Shown: positions 1 through 7,295, numbered from the stretch's first letter. The stretch: 13,243 bases of DNA from Acetobacteraceae bacterium (GCA_947476855.1 CANJSR010000086.1:1-13243), one strand, 5' to 3'. A program made the numbers and translations. The notes: generated by a model not told the origin, from the letters alone.

Positions 1-240
1 CCACACCTGGTTGGCCCCGACTTTGCTCGGATCGTGACGCACCCGGGCGAAGGCGAAACGCGCCGGCTTGGGCCTGAAGCGCCGGCTGCCCCCGATTGTT
101 TCCAATCCATCAGCCCACCAGAAACAACCGAAACAAAACAGCGTTTCCCGTGGGATCGAGTGGAAACAGAGACGCGGCACATTGCCTCCATCGCAGAACG
201 GCAACCCCGCCGCCTCAACGGAAACACAGGAGACCTTACA
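1..240. other. Upstream leader, no gene recognised
   Basis: No convincing coding region is visible here. Open frames run through it on the + strand, but none has a ribosome-binding site or a recognisable product. The right half is rich in short AAACA-containing words (around 121-141, 163-168 and 221-226), which stand out against the GC-rich background. The last 13 bases hold a good ribosome-binding site, AGGAGA at 228-233, seven bases before the ATG at 241. The promoter of the repeat-protein gene should lie in this stretch, but I cannot place -35 and -10 boxes with confidence. Confidence 0.5.
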
Positions 241-492
241 ATGTTCAAGACCTTCGCGATCGCCGGCCTCGCCACCGCCCTGCTGTTCGGCGCCGTTCCG
301 GCCCAGGCCCTCATCACCGGAAACGGTCTGTCGGTCAACGCCCTGACCGAGAACGCCCTGACCAGCAACGCCCTGACCGAGAATGCTCTGACCGAGAACA
401 GCATCCAGCCGACCGCGGTGGCTGGGCGTCAGAGCCTCGGCACCGCGACCGGGCTCCACATCATCGCCGTCGAACTGCCGGCTGCCCGCTGA
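241..492 (+). CDS. Small secreted protein with NALTE-type pentapeptide repeats
   Basis: This gene encodes 83 residues. The frame is open back to position 34, but the ATG at 241 is chosen because AGGAGA (228-233) sits seven bases upstream and a clean Sec signal peptide follows (residues 1-23, a K near the start, a hydrophobic core and a PAQA cut site). The mature part begins with five tandem five-residue units (NGLSV, NALTE, NALTS, NALTE, NALTE; about residues 28-52) and ends in an ordinary tail with no cysteine. A leucine every fifth residue resembles pentapeptide-repeat proteins, although N and A are swapped relative to the usual A-(N/D)-L order. Five units would make only about one coil of a beta-helix. 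The next gene encodes an ADYC-motif secreted protein; as I recall, some myxobacterial ADYC proteins carry N-G-L/T-type repeats in the same chain, so the two products may act together. The function is unknown. Confidence 0.75.
   Translation: MFKTFAIAGLATALLFGAVPAQALITGNGLSVNALTENALTSNALTENALTENSIQPTAVAGRQSLGTATGLHIIAVELPAAR
322..396 (+). repeat. Five tandem 15-bp units inside the repeat-protein gene
   Basis: The units are 322-336 (diverged), 337-351, 352-366, 367-381 and 382-396. The units at 337 and 367 are identical, AACGCCCTGACCGAG. The unit at 352 differs in its last three bases, and the unit at 382 differs at two positions, both silent (AAT for AAC, CTC-for-GCC type third-base changes). 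Near-identity at DNA level suggests recent duplication by slippage, so copy number may vary between strains. The unit length is a multiple of three, so changes in number keep the frame. Confidence 0.9.
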
Positions 493-536
493 CCCCGTTC
501 GGCGCGAGCCACCACCGCCCGATCAACCCGCCTCCA

Positions 537-567
537 CAACGCCCGCCAACCCTCCTGGCGGGCGTTG
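537..567 (+). terminator. Strong 12-bp hairpin between the repeat-protein and ADYC genes
   Basis: Perfect 12-base arms (537-548 and 556-567) enclose a seven-base loop (549-555). The arms are very GC-rich. The hairpin lies 44 bases after the stop of the repeat-protein gene and about 100 bases before the ADYC gene. No T-run follows on the + strand, so it is not a textbook intrinsic terminator. It could be a partial terminator or attenuator, or it could protect the 3' end of the upstream message. The arms and loop are direct observations; the role is inferred. Confidence 0.6.
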
Positions 568-665
568 CCACGATCCCGGACCGGCTTCACACAGCCCCAG
601 CCGCGGGGCCGAGGCCAGGTCCCCTCCTCGAAACACCGACGCCTCAAGATGCGTGAGACCACACC

Positions 666-1478
666 ATGATTCGAGTTCCCGGTTTCGCCCTGATCGGCGC
701 GATCCTCGCCCTTCTTGCCCCGTCCCTCGCGCAAGCCGCCCCAACGGGGACCAGGGTGGAAGTCACCGCGGTCGCGGCCGAGGGCACGCAATTCCGCCTC
801 ACCCTCTCCGATGGCCGGGTCCTGCGCTCCCCCGAACTCGCCGGCGCCACACTGACGATCGCAACGGCCCACGGACCGCGCCGGATCAAGCTGGAAACGG
901 TGGAGCGTGACCCCAACGCAAAGGCCGACGGCGTCTGGCTGCATACGATGATGGTCGAGCAACCCGACGGCTCCATGGTCCCCCTGTGCAACGCCGGTCC
1001 CGACGGCCGGCGGCAAGGCTTCCCGCTCAGTTCCAGGATGCACGACGATGGCCGCACGGAAACCACCGCGCCCGAGATCTTCGACCTGGTCTGCACCGGC
1101 GGCGCCCGCGCGAAATGCGTCCGCTTCGGCTACCGGCCATGGATCGCCGACGAATCCGCCCTCTACAGCACCTGCGTCCGCATGGTCCGGGCCGACTATT
1201 GTGGTGACGGCGCCGGAACAACGCGCGATGGCATGTCGATCGACCTTTACGACGACAAAGGCATCCAAGCGGCCGACAACCAGCCCGACCAAGCCTTCGA
1301 AGCCGGGTGGTCCCCCGAGGGCGCGGTCTGTGTCGCCCATGTGCGGGTCAAGGAGCACACAACCCTCGACACCCTTGCCCACACCTGCCCCCGCCTCACC
1401 GGAAAGCTCGGCTCCACCTGCACTGAGGACACGGCCCGGGCCTTGGGCGCGCGGTTGTTCAACCGGTCGTTTCGGTAG
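666..1478 (+). CDS. Secreted eight-cysteine protein with ADYC motif
   Basis: This gene encodes 270 residues. A Sec signal peptide spans residues 1 to about 24 (R3, then a hydrophobic stretch ending LAQAA). The mature protein has eight cysteines (108, 143, 151, 170, 179, 222, 241, 252), an even number that fits up to four disulfides in the periplasm. The motif RADYCGDG at 175-182 is the hallmark of the ADYC domain, a family known mainly from myxobacterial secreted proteins with no assigned activity. Residues 30-80 look like a beta-rich N-terminal region, and the cysteine-rich ADYC domain fills roughly residues 85-255. The ATG at 666 is the only reasonable start, although only a weak GAGA ribosome-binding match precedes it. 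It sits downstream of the pentapeptide-repeat gene with a strong hairpin between them, so the two may be co-transcribed at unequal levels. No catalytic residues can be named. Confidence 0.8.
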   Translation: MIRVPGFALIGAILALLAPSLAQAAPTGTRVEVTAVAAEGTQFRLTLSDGRVLRSPELAGATLTIATAHGPRRIKLETVERDPNAKADGVWLHTMMVEQPDGSMVPLCNAGPDGRRQGFPLSSRMHDDGRTETTAPEIFDLVCTGGARAKCVRFGYRPWIADESALYSTCVRMVRADYCGDGAGTTRDGMSIDLYDDKGIQAADNQPDQAFEAGWSPEGAVCVAHVRVKEHTTLDTLAHTCPRLTGKLGSTCTEDTARALGARLFNRSFR

Positions 1479-1502
1479 GCCCCGCATCATCGGAAATCCC
1501 GG

Positions 1503-1539
1503 TTGCTTCCGGCCGATGGAACCCTATTGTGAAGATAAT
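1503..1539 (+). promoter_or_regulatory. Possible promoter of the ABC importer operon
   Basis: TTGCTT (1503-1508) and TATTGT (1525-1530) are 16 bases apart and resemble -35/-10 boxes at 3/6 and 4/6 matches. A better -10 word, GATAAT (1534-1539), lies just downstream but has no partner -35. This is the most AT-rich part of the 80-bp gap before the operon. It is a weak match-based call. Confidence 0.25.
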
Positions 1540-1558
1540 CTGTCATGGAAGACCCGCG

Positions 1559-3154
1559 ATGATCAGCCGCCGATCCCTCGTGACCACCGCCACGGCTACC
1601 GCCGCCCTGCCTGTCGCCTCCTGGCACGCCGCCGCCGCGACACCCAAGGGCGTGCTCGTCATCGTCAAGCAGATCGACGACATCGTCAGCTTCGATCCCG
1701 CGCAGAGCTTTGAGTTCACCAACGGCGAAATCAACGCCAACTGTTACCATCGCCTGGTACGTCCGGACGCCAGCGACGCCAACAAGGTCGCCCCCGACCT
1801 CGCGACATCCTGGGATGTAAGCAAGGACGGGCTGGAGATCACGTTCCACCTGCAGGACAAGGCCAGGTTCGCCACCGGCAAGACGGTCACCGCCGAGGAT
1901 GCCGCGTTCTCCCTCCAACGGGCCGTCATCCTCAACAAGACCCCCGCCTTCATCATCACGCAGCTTGGCTTCAACAAGGACAACGTCGAAAAGCTGATCC
2001 GCGCGACGACACCGAACACCCTGGTGCTGACGCTGCCGCAGCCCTGGGCGACGAGTTTCGTGCTGTACTGCCTGTCCGCCACCGTCGGCTCGATCGTCGA
2101 CAAGGCCACCGTGATGGCGCACGACGAAAAGGGCGACCTGGGCAATGCCTGGATGCAGACCCGCACCGCTGGCTCCGGCGCCTATCAGTTGACGTCGTGG
2201 CAGGCATCCGACCGGGTGATCTGCGACGTGAACCCCCATTCCAGCGTGGAGGCGTTCAACAAGCGCGTGGTGATGCGGCATGTGCCCGATCCGTCCGCGC
2301 AGATGCTGATGCTGGAGAAGCAGGACACCGACGTGGCCCGCGACCTGACGCCCGAGCTGCTGCGGAAGGCACGCGCGAACAAGGACTTCACCGTCACCTC
2401 CGCCGGCCTGGGGCGCGTCATCTACATCGCCATGAACATGGCGGCGCCGGAGTTCCAGAAGCCCGCGGTGCGGCAGGCGATCAAGTGGGCGATCGACTAT
2501 GACGGCATCGCCACGAACATCACCCCCGACACCCATGTCGTGTGCCAGTCCTTCCTGCCGGAGGGCCTACCCGGCGCGGTGCCCGGCAAGCCGTTCAAGC
2601 GCGACGTCGCAAAGGCAAAGGCCCTGCTGGCCGAGGCCGGCTTCGCCAACGGGTTCGAGATGACCCTCGATCACTTCAACCAGCCCCCGTACAACGATAT
2701 TGCCCAGGCCCTGCAGGCGAACCTGAAGGACATCGGCATCAAGGTGACGCTGCTGCCGGGGGAATCGAGGCAGGTCATCACCAAGACCCGCGCCCGCACG
2801 CATCAACTGGCGCTGCTCGCCTGGGGCACGGATTATTTCGACCCGAACTCGAACACCCAGGCCTTCCTCGCCAACCCCGATGACAGCGACGCGTCGAAGC
2901 TGAAGATCCTCGCCTGGCGCAGCCACTTCGTGGACGCCGGCCTGACCGCGATGGTGGAGCAAGCGGCGAAGGAACTCGATACCGACAAGCGGATGGCGAT
3001 GTACGCATCCATGCAGCGTGCCGCCCAGGAAATGGCCCCCTTCGCCTTCATGCTGCAACCGATCGCCTCCGCCGTGATGGGCAAGGGCGTATCCGGCTTC
3101 GTCGTGGGCGCGGTCGCCGACTTCACGAAATACGCCGCCGTCAAGAAGGCATGA
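1559..3154 (+). CDS. ABC importer substrate-binding protein, family 5, Tat signal
   Basis: This gene encodes 531 residues and is the periplasmic receptor of a peptide/nickel-type ABC importer (SBP_bac_5, DppA/OppA/NikA class). The ATG at 1559 is preferred over the in-frame GTG at 1529 because GGAAGA (1547-1552) lies upstream and the product then starts with a compact export signal. That signal has twin arginines (SRRSLV, residues 3-8), an alanine-rich core and a likely cut after the AAAA run near residue 27, so export by the Tat route is likely. Family-type features follow: an N-terminal stretch about the baseline state and query site, a central VRQAIKWAIDYDGI helix, a SFLPEGLPG segment, and a C-terminal part with LLAWGTDYFDPNSN. 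The length is normal for the family (about 500-550). The substrate (peptide, metal complex, opine, sugar or other) cannot be inferred. It overlaps the first permease gene by four bases (ATGA). Confidence 0.92.
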   Translation: MISRRSLVTTATATAALPVASWHAAAATPKGVLVIVKQIDDIVSFDPAQSFEFTNGEINANCYHRLVRPDASDANKVAPDLATSWDVSKDGLEITFHLQDKARFATGKTVTAEDAAFSLQRAVILNKTPAFIITQLGFNKDNVEKLIRATTPNTLVLTLPQPWATSFVLYCLSATVGSIVDKATVMAHDEKGDLGNAWMQTRTAGSGAYQLTSWQASDRVICDVNPHSSVEAFNKRVVMRHVPDPSAQMLMLEKQDTDVARDLTPELLRKARANKDFTVTSAGLGRVIYIAMNMAAPEFQKPAVRQAIKWAIDYDGIATNITPDTHVVCQSFLPEGLPGAVPGKPFKRDVAKAKALLAEAGFANGFEMTLDHFNQPPYNDIAQALQANLKDIGIKVTLLPGESRQVITKTRARTHQLALLAWGTDYFDPNSNTQAFLANPDDSDASKLKILAWRSHFVDAGLTAMVEQAAKELDTDKRMAMYASMQRAAQEMAPFAFMLQPIASAVMGKGVSGFVVGAVADFTKYAAVKKA

Positions 3155-4164
3155 CGTCACGCCTGCGCTCGGCCGCGTCCGTCGCGGCCAGTGTGCCCAT
3201 CACCCTGTTCGGGCTCGTCTTGGTCACCTTCCTGATCGGGCGCGTGATGCCGATCGACCCCGTCATCGCCATCGTCGGCGATCATGCGGCCCCAGACGTG
3301 ATCGCCGAGACGCGGGCCGAACTCGGGCTGGACGAGCCGCTGCCGATGCAGTTCGTCATCTATGTCGGCAAGCTGCTGCAAGGCGACCTCGGCCGGTCGG
3401 TCATGACATCCCACACCGTGGCGCATGACATCGGGCAGTTCTTTCCGGCGACGATCGAGCTGGCGACGGTCGCCATCATCATCGCGATGCTGATCGGCGT
3501 GCCACTGGGCGTCCTGGCGGCGGTGCGGCAGGGCAGCTTCACCGACCGAGCGATCCGGGTGTTCTGCCTCGCGGGGCACTCAGTGCCGATCTTCCTCCTC
3601 GCCATGCTCTCCCTCCTGATCTTCTATGCCAAGCTCGGCTGGGCCCCCGGCACGGGGCGGATCGATGTCGCGTTCGACGGGCTGATCGACCCGGTGACCG
3701 GGTTCCTGACGGTCGATGCGCTGATCGCCGGAGATTGGGATGCGTTCCGGGACGCGGTCGCTCATCTGGTGCAACCCGCCGGCGTGCTGGCCTATTTCAG
3801 CATGGCCTACATCGCCCGGATGACCCGGGCCTTCATGCTCGATGCCCTGGCTGGAGAATATGTCATCACCGCCCGCGCCAAGGGCCTGTCATCCGCGCGC
3901 GTCATCTGGCGCCACGCGTTCGGCAACATCGCGGTCCGGCTGATCACTGTGCTGACCCTGACCTATGCCAGCCTGCTGGAAGGGGCGGTGGTGACCGAGA
4001 CCGTATTCTCCTGGCCCGGCCTCGGCCAATACCTGACGGTGTCGCTGCTGAACGCCGACATGAACGCGGTGCTGGGCGCCACGCTGGTGGTCGGGATGAT
4101 CTATCTGGCCCTGAACCTGATGGCGGACATGCTGTATCGCCTGCTCGATCCGCGGGTTGCGTGA
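3151..4164 (+). CDS. ABC importer permease, DppB/NikB type
   Basis: This gene encodes 337 residues and is an inner-membrane permease of the BPD_transp_1 family, the first of the pair forming the import channel. A hydrophobic N-terminal segment (about 13-31) is followed by a periplasmic stretch with the typical LGLDEPLPMQF and GDLGRS motifs (58-82). A cluster of membrane segments then occupies about 100-122, 135-160, 205-222, 262-282 and 305-325. The cytoplasmic coupling loop that contacts the ATPase is at 236-255 (EYVITARAKGL...). The C-terminus LDPRVA is typical for DppB-like proteins. The ATG overlaps the stop of the binding-protein gene (ATGA), so translation is coupled. There is no sign of truncation; about 310-340 residues is usual. 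Confidence 0.93.
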   Translation: MTSRLRSAASVAASVPITLFGLVLVTFLIGRVMPIDPVIAIVGDHAAPDVIAETRAELGLDEPLPMQFVIYVGKLLQGDLGRSVMTSHTVAHDIGQFFPATIELATVAIIIAMLIGVPLGVLAAVRQGSFTDRAIRVFCLAGHSVPIFLLAMLSLLIFYAKLGWAPGTGRIDVAFDGLIDPVTGFLTVDALIAGDWDAFRDAVAHLVQPAGVLAYFSMAYIARMTRAFMLDALAGEYVITARAKGLSSARVIWRHAFGNIAVRLITVLTLTYASLLEGAVVTETVFSWPGLGQYLTVSLLNADMNAVLGATLVVGMIYLALNLMADMLYRLLDPRVA

Positions 4165-5069
4165 TGAGCACACCAGCAACCCTGCGCGACTGGCTGATCA
4201 CCGAGACCCCGTCCTCTCGCAGGCAGGCCGCCTGGGGGCGCCGGTATCGGCTGTGGTGCGACTTTCGCCGGAATCCGCTCGCGATCGGCGGTCTGGCCAC
4301 GGTGGTCCTGCTGATTGTGCTGTGCCTGGCCGCGCCATTGCTGGCCACGCATGATCCGGGGCAGCAGACACTGACAAACCGCCTCGCCGCGCCATCGGCC
4401 GAACACTGGCTGGGGACCGATGAGTTGGGACGCGATGTGTATTCGCGCCTGCTCTACGGCGGCCGCGTCACGCTCGGCATGGTGGTCGCCGTCGTGCTGC
4501 TCGTCGCGCCGCTTGGCCTGGCGGTCGGGTGCATCGCCGGCTACTTCGGTGGACTGGCCGACCGCGTGCTGATGCGGGTGACCGATGTGTTCCTGGCCTT
4601 TCCCCGCCTGATCCTCGCGTTGGCCTTCGTCGCCGCCATCAAGCCCGGCATCACAAGCGCAATCGCGGCCATCGCCCTGACCGCTTGGCCGCCCTATGCC
4701 CGCCTCGCGCGCGCCGAGACAATGACCGTCCGCAACACCGACTACATCGCCGCGGTCCGGCTGACCGGGGCATCCCCCTGGCGGATCATCCTGAAGCACG
4801 TGACGCCGATGTGTACCCAAAGCCTGATCGTGCGCGTCACGCTGGACATGAGTTCGATCATCCTGACGGCTGCGTCGCTGGGCTTCCTGGGAATGGGCGC
4901 GCAGCCGCCATCCCCCGAGTGGGGCACGATGATCGCCACCGCGCGCCGCTTCATCCTGACGGAATGGTGGGTGCCCCTTGTGCCCGCCATCGCGATCTTC
5001 GTGGCGTCCCTGGCGTTCAACCTGCTGGGCGATGGTCTGCGCGACGTGCTGGACCCGAAGCAGCGATGA
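4164..5069 (+). CDS. ABC importer permease, DppC/NikC type
   Basis: This gene encodes 301 residues and is the second membrane permease. The frame runs back to 3735 inside the preceding gene, but the ATG at 4164 is chosen because it shares one base with the upstream stop (TGATG) and gives the usual family length. After a cytoplasmic N-terminus the first membrane segment is at about 40-61. The DppC hallmark LGTDELGRDVYSRLLYGG follows at 83-100. The remaining membrane segments are at about 103-125, 147-175, 228-245 and 270-287. The coupling loop is at 193-212 (DYIAAVRLTGAS...). The C-terminal GDGLRDVLDPK (289-299) is another family signature. It pairs with the preceding permease, and its 3' end overlaps the first ATPase gene by four bases. 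Confidence 0.93.
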   Translation: MSTPATLRDWLITETPSSRRQAAWGRRYRLWCDFRRNPLAIGGLATVVLLIVLCLAAPLLATHDPGQQTLTNRLAAPSAEHWLGTDELGRDVYSRLLYGGRVTLGMVVAVVLLVAPLGLAVGCIAGYFGGLADRVLMRVTDVFLAFPRLILALAFVAAIKPGITSAIAAIALTAWPPYARLARAETMTVRNTDYIAAVRLTGASPWRIILKHVTPMCTQSLIVRVTLDMSSIILTAASLGFLGMGAQPPSPEWGTMIATARRFILTEWWVPLVPAIAIFVASLAFNLLGDGLRDVLDPKQR

Positions 5070-5896
5070 CCGAGGTCGTTATCGACAACCTCTCGATCGC
5101 CTTCCCCACCGCCCGCGGCATCAGCCATGCCGTGCGCGGCGTGTCGCTGACCATCGGCACCGAAAAACTGGGCATCGTCGGCGAAAGCGGTTCCGGCAAG
5201 TCCCTGACCGCCCGGTCGATCCTGCGGCTGCTGCCGGCCTCCGCCCAGGTCACCGCCGACCGGCTGAGCTTCGACGGCATCGATGTCCTGCGCGCCAGTG
5301 AGGCGGAGATGCGGGCCATCCGTGGCAAGCGGGCCGGCCTGATCCTCCAGGACCCGAAATACTCCCTGAACCCGGTCATGACCGCCGGAGCCCAGATCGC
5401 CGAGGCCTGGCGGACCCATCGCAAGGGCAGCCGGCGCGCGGCCCTGCAAGCGGCCGAACACCTGTTGGAGCAGGTGCAAATCCGCGACCCGCAGCGCGTC
5501 GCCGGTGCCTATCCGCATGAGCTTTCGGGCGGCATGGGCCAGCGCGTCATGATCGCCATGATGCTCGCCCCCGACCCCGAACTGCTGATCGCCGATGAAC
5601 CGACCAGCGCCCTGGATGCCACGGTGCAGGCGGAAATCCTGCGCTTGATGGAGGATCTGGTGTCCCAGCGCGGCATGGGTCTGATCCTGATCAGCCACGA
5701 CCTTCCCTTGGTGTCCCACTTCTGCGACCGGGTAGCGGTGATGTATGCGGGCCGCGTGGTGGAGGAACTGCGCGCCGCCGATCTCAGCCGAGCGGGGCAT
5801 GCGTATACGAGGGGGTTGCTGGATTGCCTGCCGACGCTGTCGGACCCGAAGGTTCGGCTGAACGTCATGACCCGCGATCCGGCCTGGCTGACGTGA
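5066..5896 (+). CDS. ABC importer ATPase, DppD/NikD type
   Basis: This gene encodes 276 residues and is one of the two cytoplasmic ATPases that power the importer. Visible motifs are Walker A GESGSGKS (39-46), Q-loop Q95, ABC signature LSGGM (153-157), Walker B LLIADEP (173-179), D-loop SALD (181-184) and H-loop H211. Family members often read LSGGMRQR; here it is LSGGMGQR, with Gly158 in place of Arg. The C-terminus keeps HAYTRGLL (245-252) but stops soon after, so most of the oligopeptide-type C-terminal extension of full-length DppD/OppD (about 320-330 residues) is absent. In size it is closer to NikD. The ATG at 5066 overlaps the permease stop (ATGA); the longer open frame upstream lies inside the permease gene and is not used. 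Confidence 0.93.
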   Translation: MTEVVIDNLSIAFPTARGISHAVRGVSLTIGTEKLGIVGESGSGKSLTARSILRLLPASAQVTADRLSFDGIDVLRASEAEMRAIRGKRAGLILQDPKYSLNPVMTAGAQIAEAWRTHRKGSRRAALQAAEHLLEQVQIRDPQRVAGAYPHELSGGMGQRVMIAMMLAPDPELLIADEPTSALDATVQAEILRLMEDLVSQRGMGLILISHDLPLVSHFCDRVAVMYAGRVVEELRAADLSRAGHAYTRGLLDCLPTLSDPKVRLNVMTRDPAWLT

Positions 5897-6633
5897 TCAC
5901 CGTCGAAAATCTCTCCGTCCGGTTCGGCTCCGTTGAGGCCGTGAAGGGCGTTTCCTTCCACGTCCCAAAGGGAGCAGCGTTCGGCATCGTGGGCGAGAGC
6001 GGCTCGGGGAAATCCACCGTGTTGCGGGCGCTGTCAGGCCTGAACCCCGACTGGACCGGCCGGATGGAGATTGACGGCACCGCGCTGTCTCCGCACCGAT
6101 CGAAGGACTTCTTCCGCCGGGTGCAGATGGTGTTCCAGGACCCCTATGGCTCCCTGCATCCACGCCAGACGGTGGACCGGGCCTTGTCTGAACCGTTGGA
6201 AGTGCATGGCATCGCCGATATCGAGCCGCGTATCCTCCGCGCGCTGGCCGAGGTCGCGTTGCCGCCCGCCGTGCGGTTCCGCTATCCGCACCAGCTTTCG
6301 GGCGGGCAACGCCAGCGGGTTGCCGTGGCCCGCGCTCTCATGAGCGAACCGGACGTGCTGTTGCTGGACGAACCGACCAGCGCGCTGGATGTCTCCGTGC
6401 AGGCCGAGGTCCTGAACCTTCTCTCCGACCTCCAGGCTCGGCGTGGCCTGACCTATGTGATGGTCAGCCACAACCTCGCCGTGGTGGCGCATCTGTGCGG
6501 CACCGTCGGAGTCATGCAGGGCGGCGTGATGGTCGAGACGGTGAGCGCCGATGACCTGCGCGCCGGGAACGTGACGCATGCCCATACACGGGCGCTGCGG
6601 ACGCTCTGCATGGCGTTGGAAGAACCGGCGTAA
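5893..6633 (+). CDS. ABC importer ATPase, DppF/NikE type, GTG start
   Basis: This gene encodes 246 residues and is the second ATPase of the importer. Motifs are Walker A GESGSGKS (34-41), Q-loop Q82 in [12 protein letters not shown], signature LSGGQRQR (135-142), Walker B LLLDEP (156-161), D-loop SALD (163-166) and H-loop H193. The GTG at 5893 is chosen because it overlaps the previous stop (GTGA), matching the other junctions, and places the first beta strand ([10 protein letters not shown]) right at the N-terminus. An upstream in-frame ATG at 5824 would add 23 residues that are not family-like. The protein ends at [11 protein letters not shown]... with no long C-terminal extension, like its partner. 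It is the last gene of the operon, and its stop lies only 12 bases from the stop of the convergent gene. Confidence 0.92.
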   Translation: MITVENLSVRFGSVEAVKGVSFHVPKGAAFGIVGESGSGKSTVLRALSGLNPDWTGRMEIDGTALSPHRSKDFFRRVQMVFQDPYGSLHPRQTVDRALSEPLEVHGIADIEPRILRALAEVALPPAVRFRYPHQLSGGQRQRVAVARALMSEPDVLLLDEPTSALDVSVQAEVLNLLSDLQARRGLTYVMVSHNLAVVAHLCGTVGVMQGGVMVETVSADDLRAGNVTHAHTRALRTLCMALEEPA

Positions 6634-6645
6634 TTCAGCCGCCGG

Positions 6646-7254
6646 CTACCCCCGCGGTGGCGGCGTCGTTGTCGGAGAGAACGGCTGCGTCGGCGCACTG
6701 TTCGGCTGCGGCTGGCCCTGCGGAAACGGCTGGGTCGGTGCCGATGGTGGGAACGCCGCTCGGCAGTCGTTCAGCGCATTCATTGCGGCGCTGCTGCCCC
6801 GCAATCCACCAGTCCAGGGCGGCTCCGTCCCACTGGGGAAGAACACACGTACCACCTGGCCGGTACGCACCGCGCGCATGAAGCCGATCGACATACCGAA
6901 GGAAACGCGCGCCCGTACCTGGTTCGTGGATCCAACCGAGCGGTCCGGTCGCCAGGACTGGCCATCGACCTGAAGCACGACCTCGATCGGCGTATTCTCG
7001 GGGATCGCCCAGGATGGCTTTTCCAGCACCAGTTCCAGGTCGGCCTCTCCGGACAATTGCTGGATGGCGATCCTGCGTCCGTCCGCGCCGACGGTTGCGA
7101 TGCCGCAAACCGCCCGCTGGCCTTCATCCGTGCCGCCATAGGCGGACCAGAGCCCGGAATCGAACAGAGTGCGGATCTCGGCCCTCGCCGGTGTGGCGAG
7201 TGCGGCCCCGCCGATCAGTGTCACGCCCGCAAGCATGACCATCGATCTAGTCAA
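6646..7254 (-). CDS. Secreted two-cysteine protein of unknown function, TTG start
   Basis: This gene encodes 202 residues from a TTG at 7254. That start is chosen because AAGGAGA (7267-7261) lies six bases upstream; the in-frame ATG at 7242 would be 18 bases away and would lose the arginine of the signal peptide. The signal peptide is residues 1-25, ending TPARA. The mature domain (about 26-165) has two cysteines, C50 and C164, that could form one disulfide, and looks mainly beta-stranded. The segment LRGSSAAMNALNDC (151-164) recalls the end of IalB-like (invasion-associated locus B) periplasmic proteins, but the match is from memory and weak. The tail (166-202) is Pro/Gln/Thr-rich and disordered, with SAPTQPF occurring twice. 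It is probably co-transcribed with the lipoprotein gene 41 bases upstream. It is convergent with the ABC operon. Confidence 0.75.
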   Translation of the reverse strand: MTRSMVMLAGVTLIGGAALATPARAEIRTLFDSGLWSAYGGTDEGQRAVCGIATVGADGRRIAIQQLSGEADLELVLEKPSWAIPENTPIEVVLQVDGQSWRPDRSVGSTNQVRARVSFGMSIGFMRAVRTGQVVRVFFPSGTEPPWTGGLRGSSAAMNALNDCRAAFPPSAPTQPFPQGQPQPNSAPTQPFSPTTTPPPRG

Positions 7255-7260
7255 TGCGTG

Positions 7261-7267
7261 TCTCCTT
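7261..7267 (-). promoter_or_regulatory. Ribosome-binding site that fixes a TTG start
   Basis: AAGGAGA is a near-perfect Shine-Dalgarno match on the - strand. Its six-base spacing to the TTG at 7254 makes that codon the start of the secreted protein gene rather than the ATG codons at 7242 or 7236. Confidence 0.75.
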
Positions 7268-7295
7268 CCGGGATGCAGCGGGCCTCGCGCGGCGA

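Noticed and set aside
322..396. CRISPR-like or minisatellite array
   Set aside because: The units are contiguous without spacers, in frame, and encode a regular five-residue repeat, so this is a coding repeat.
429..1490. 353-codon open frame on the - strand opposite the ADYC gene
   Set aside because: It is antisense to a gene with a signal peptide and the ADYC motif. The product is low-complexity Gly/Arg/Ala-rich without recognisable motifs, typical of shadow frames in high-GC DNA.
1517..1540. GGAAC as a possible EcfG-type stress promoter before the ABC operon
   Set aside because: No CGTT-like -10 element follows at 16-17 bases.
1487..2536. 349-codon open frame on the - strand opposite the binding-protein gene
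   Set aside because: It is the shadow of a clear family-5 binding protein. It is His/Gly/Asp-rich, with no motif and no ribosome-binding site.
4742..5800. 352-codon open frame on the - strand opposite the first ATPase
   Set aside because: It is antisense to a gene with complete Walker and signature motifs, and the product is unrecognisable.
6637..6647. AGCC-GCC-GGCT inverted repeat in the convergent gap as a bidirectional terminator
   Set aside because: The stem is only four bases, with no T-run on either strand.
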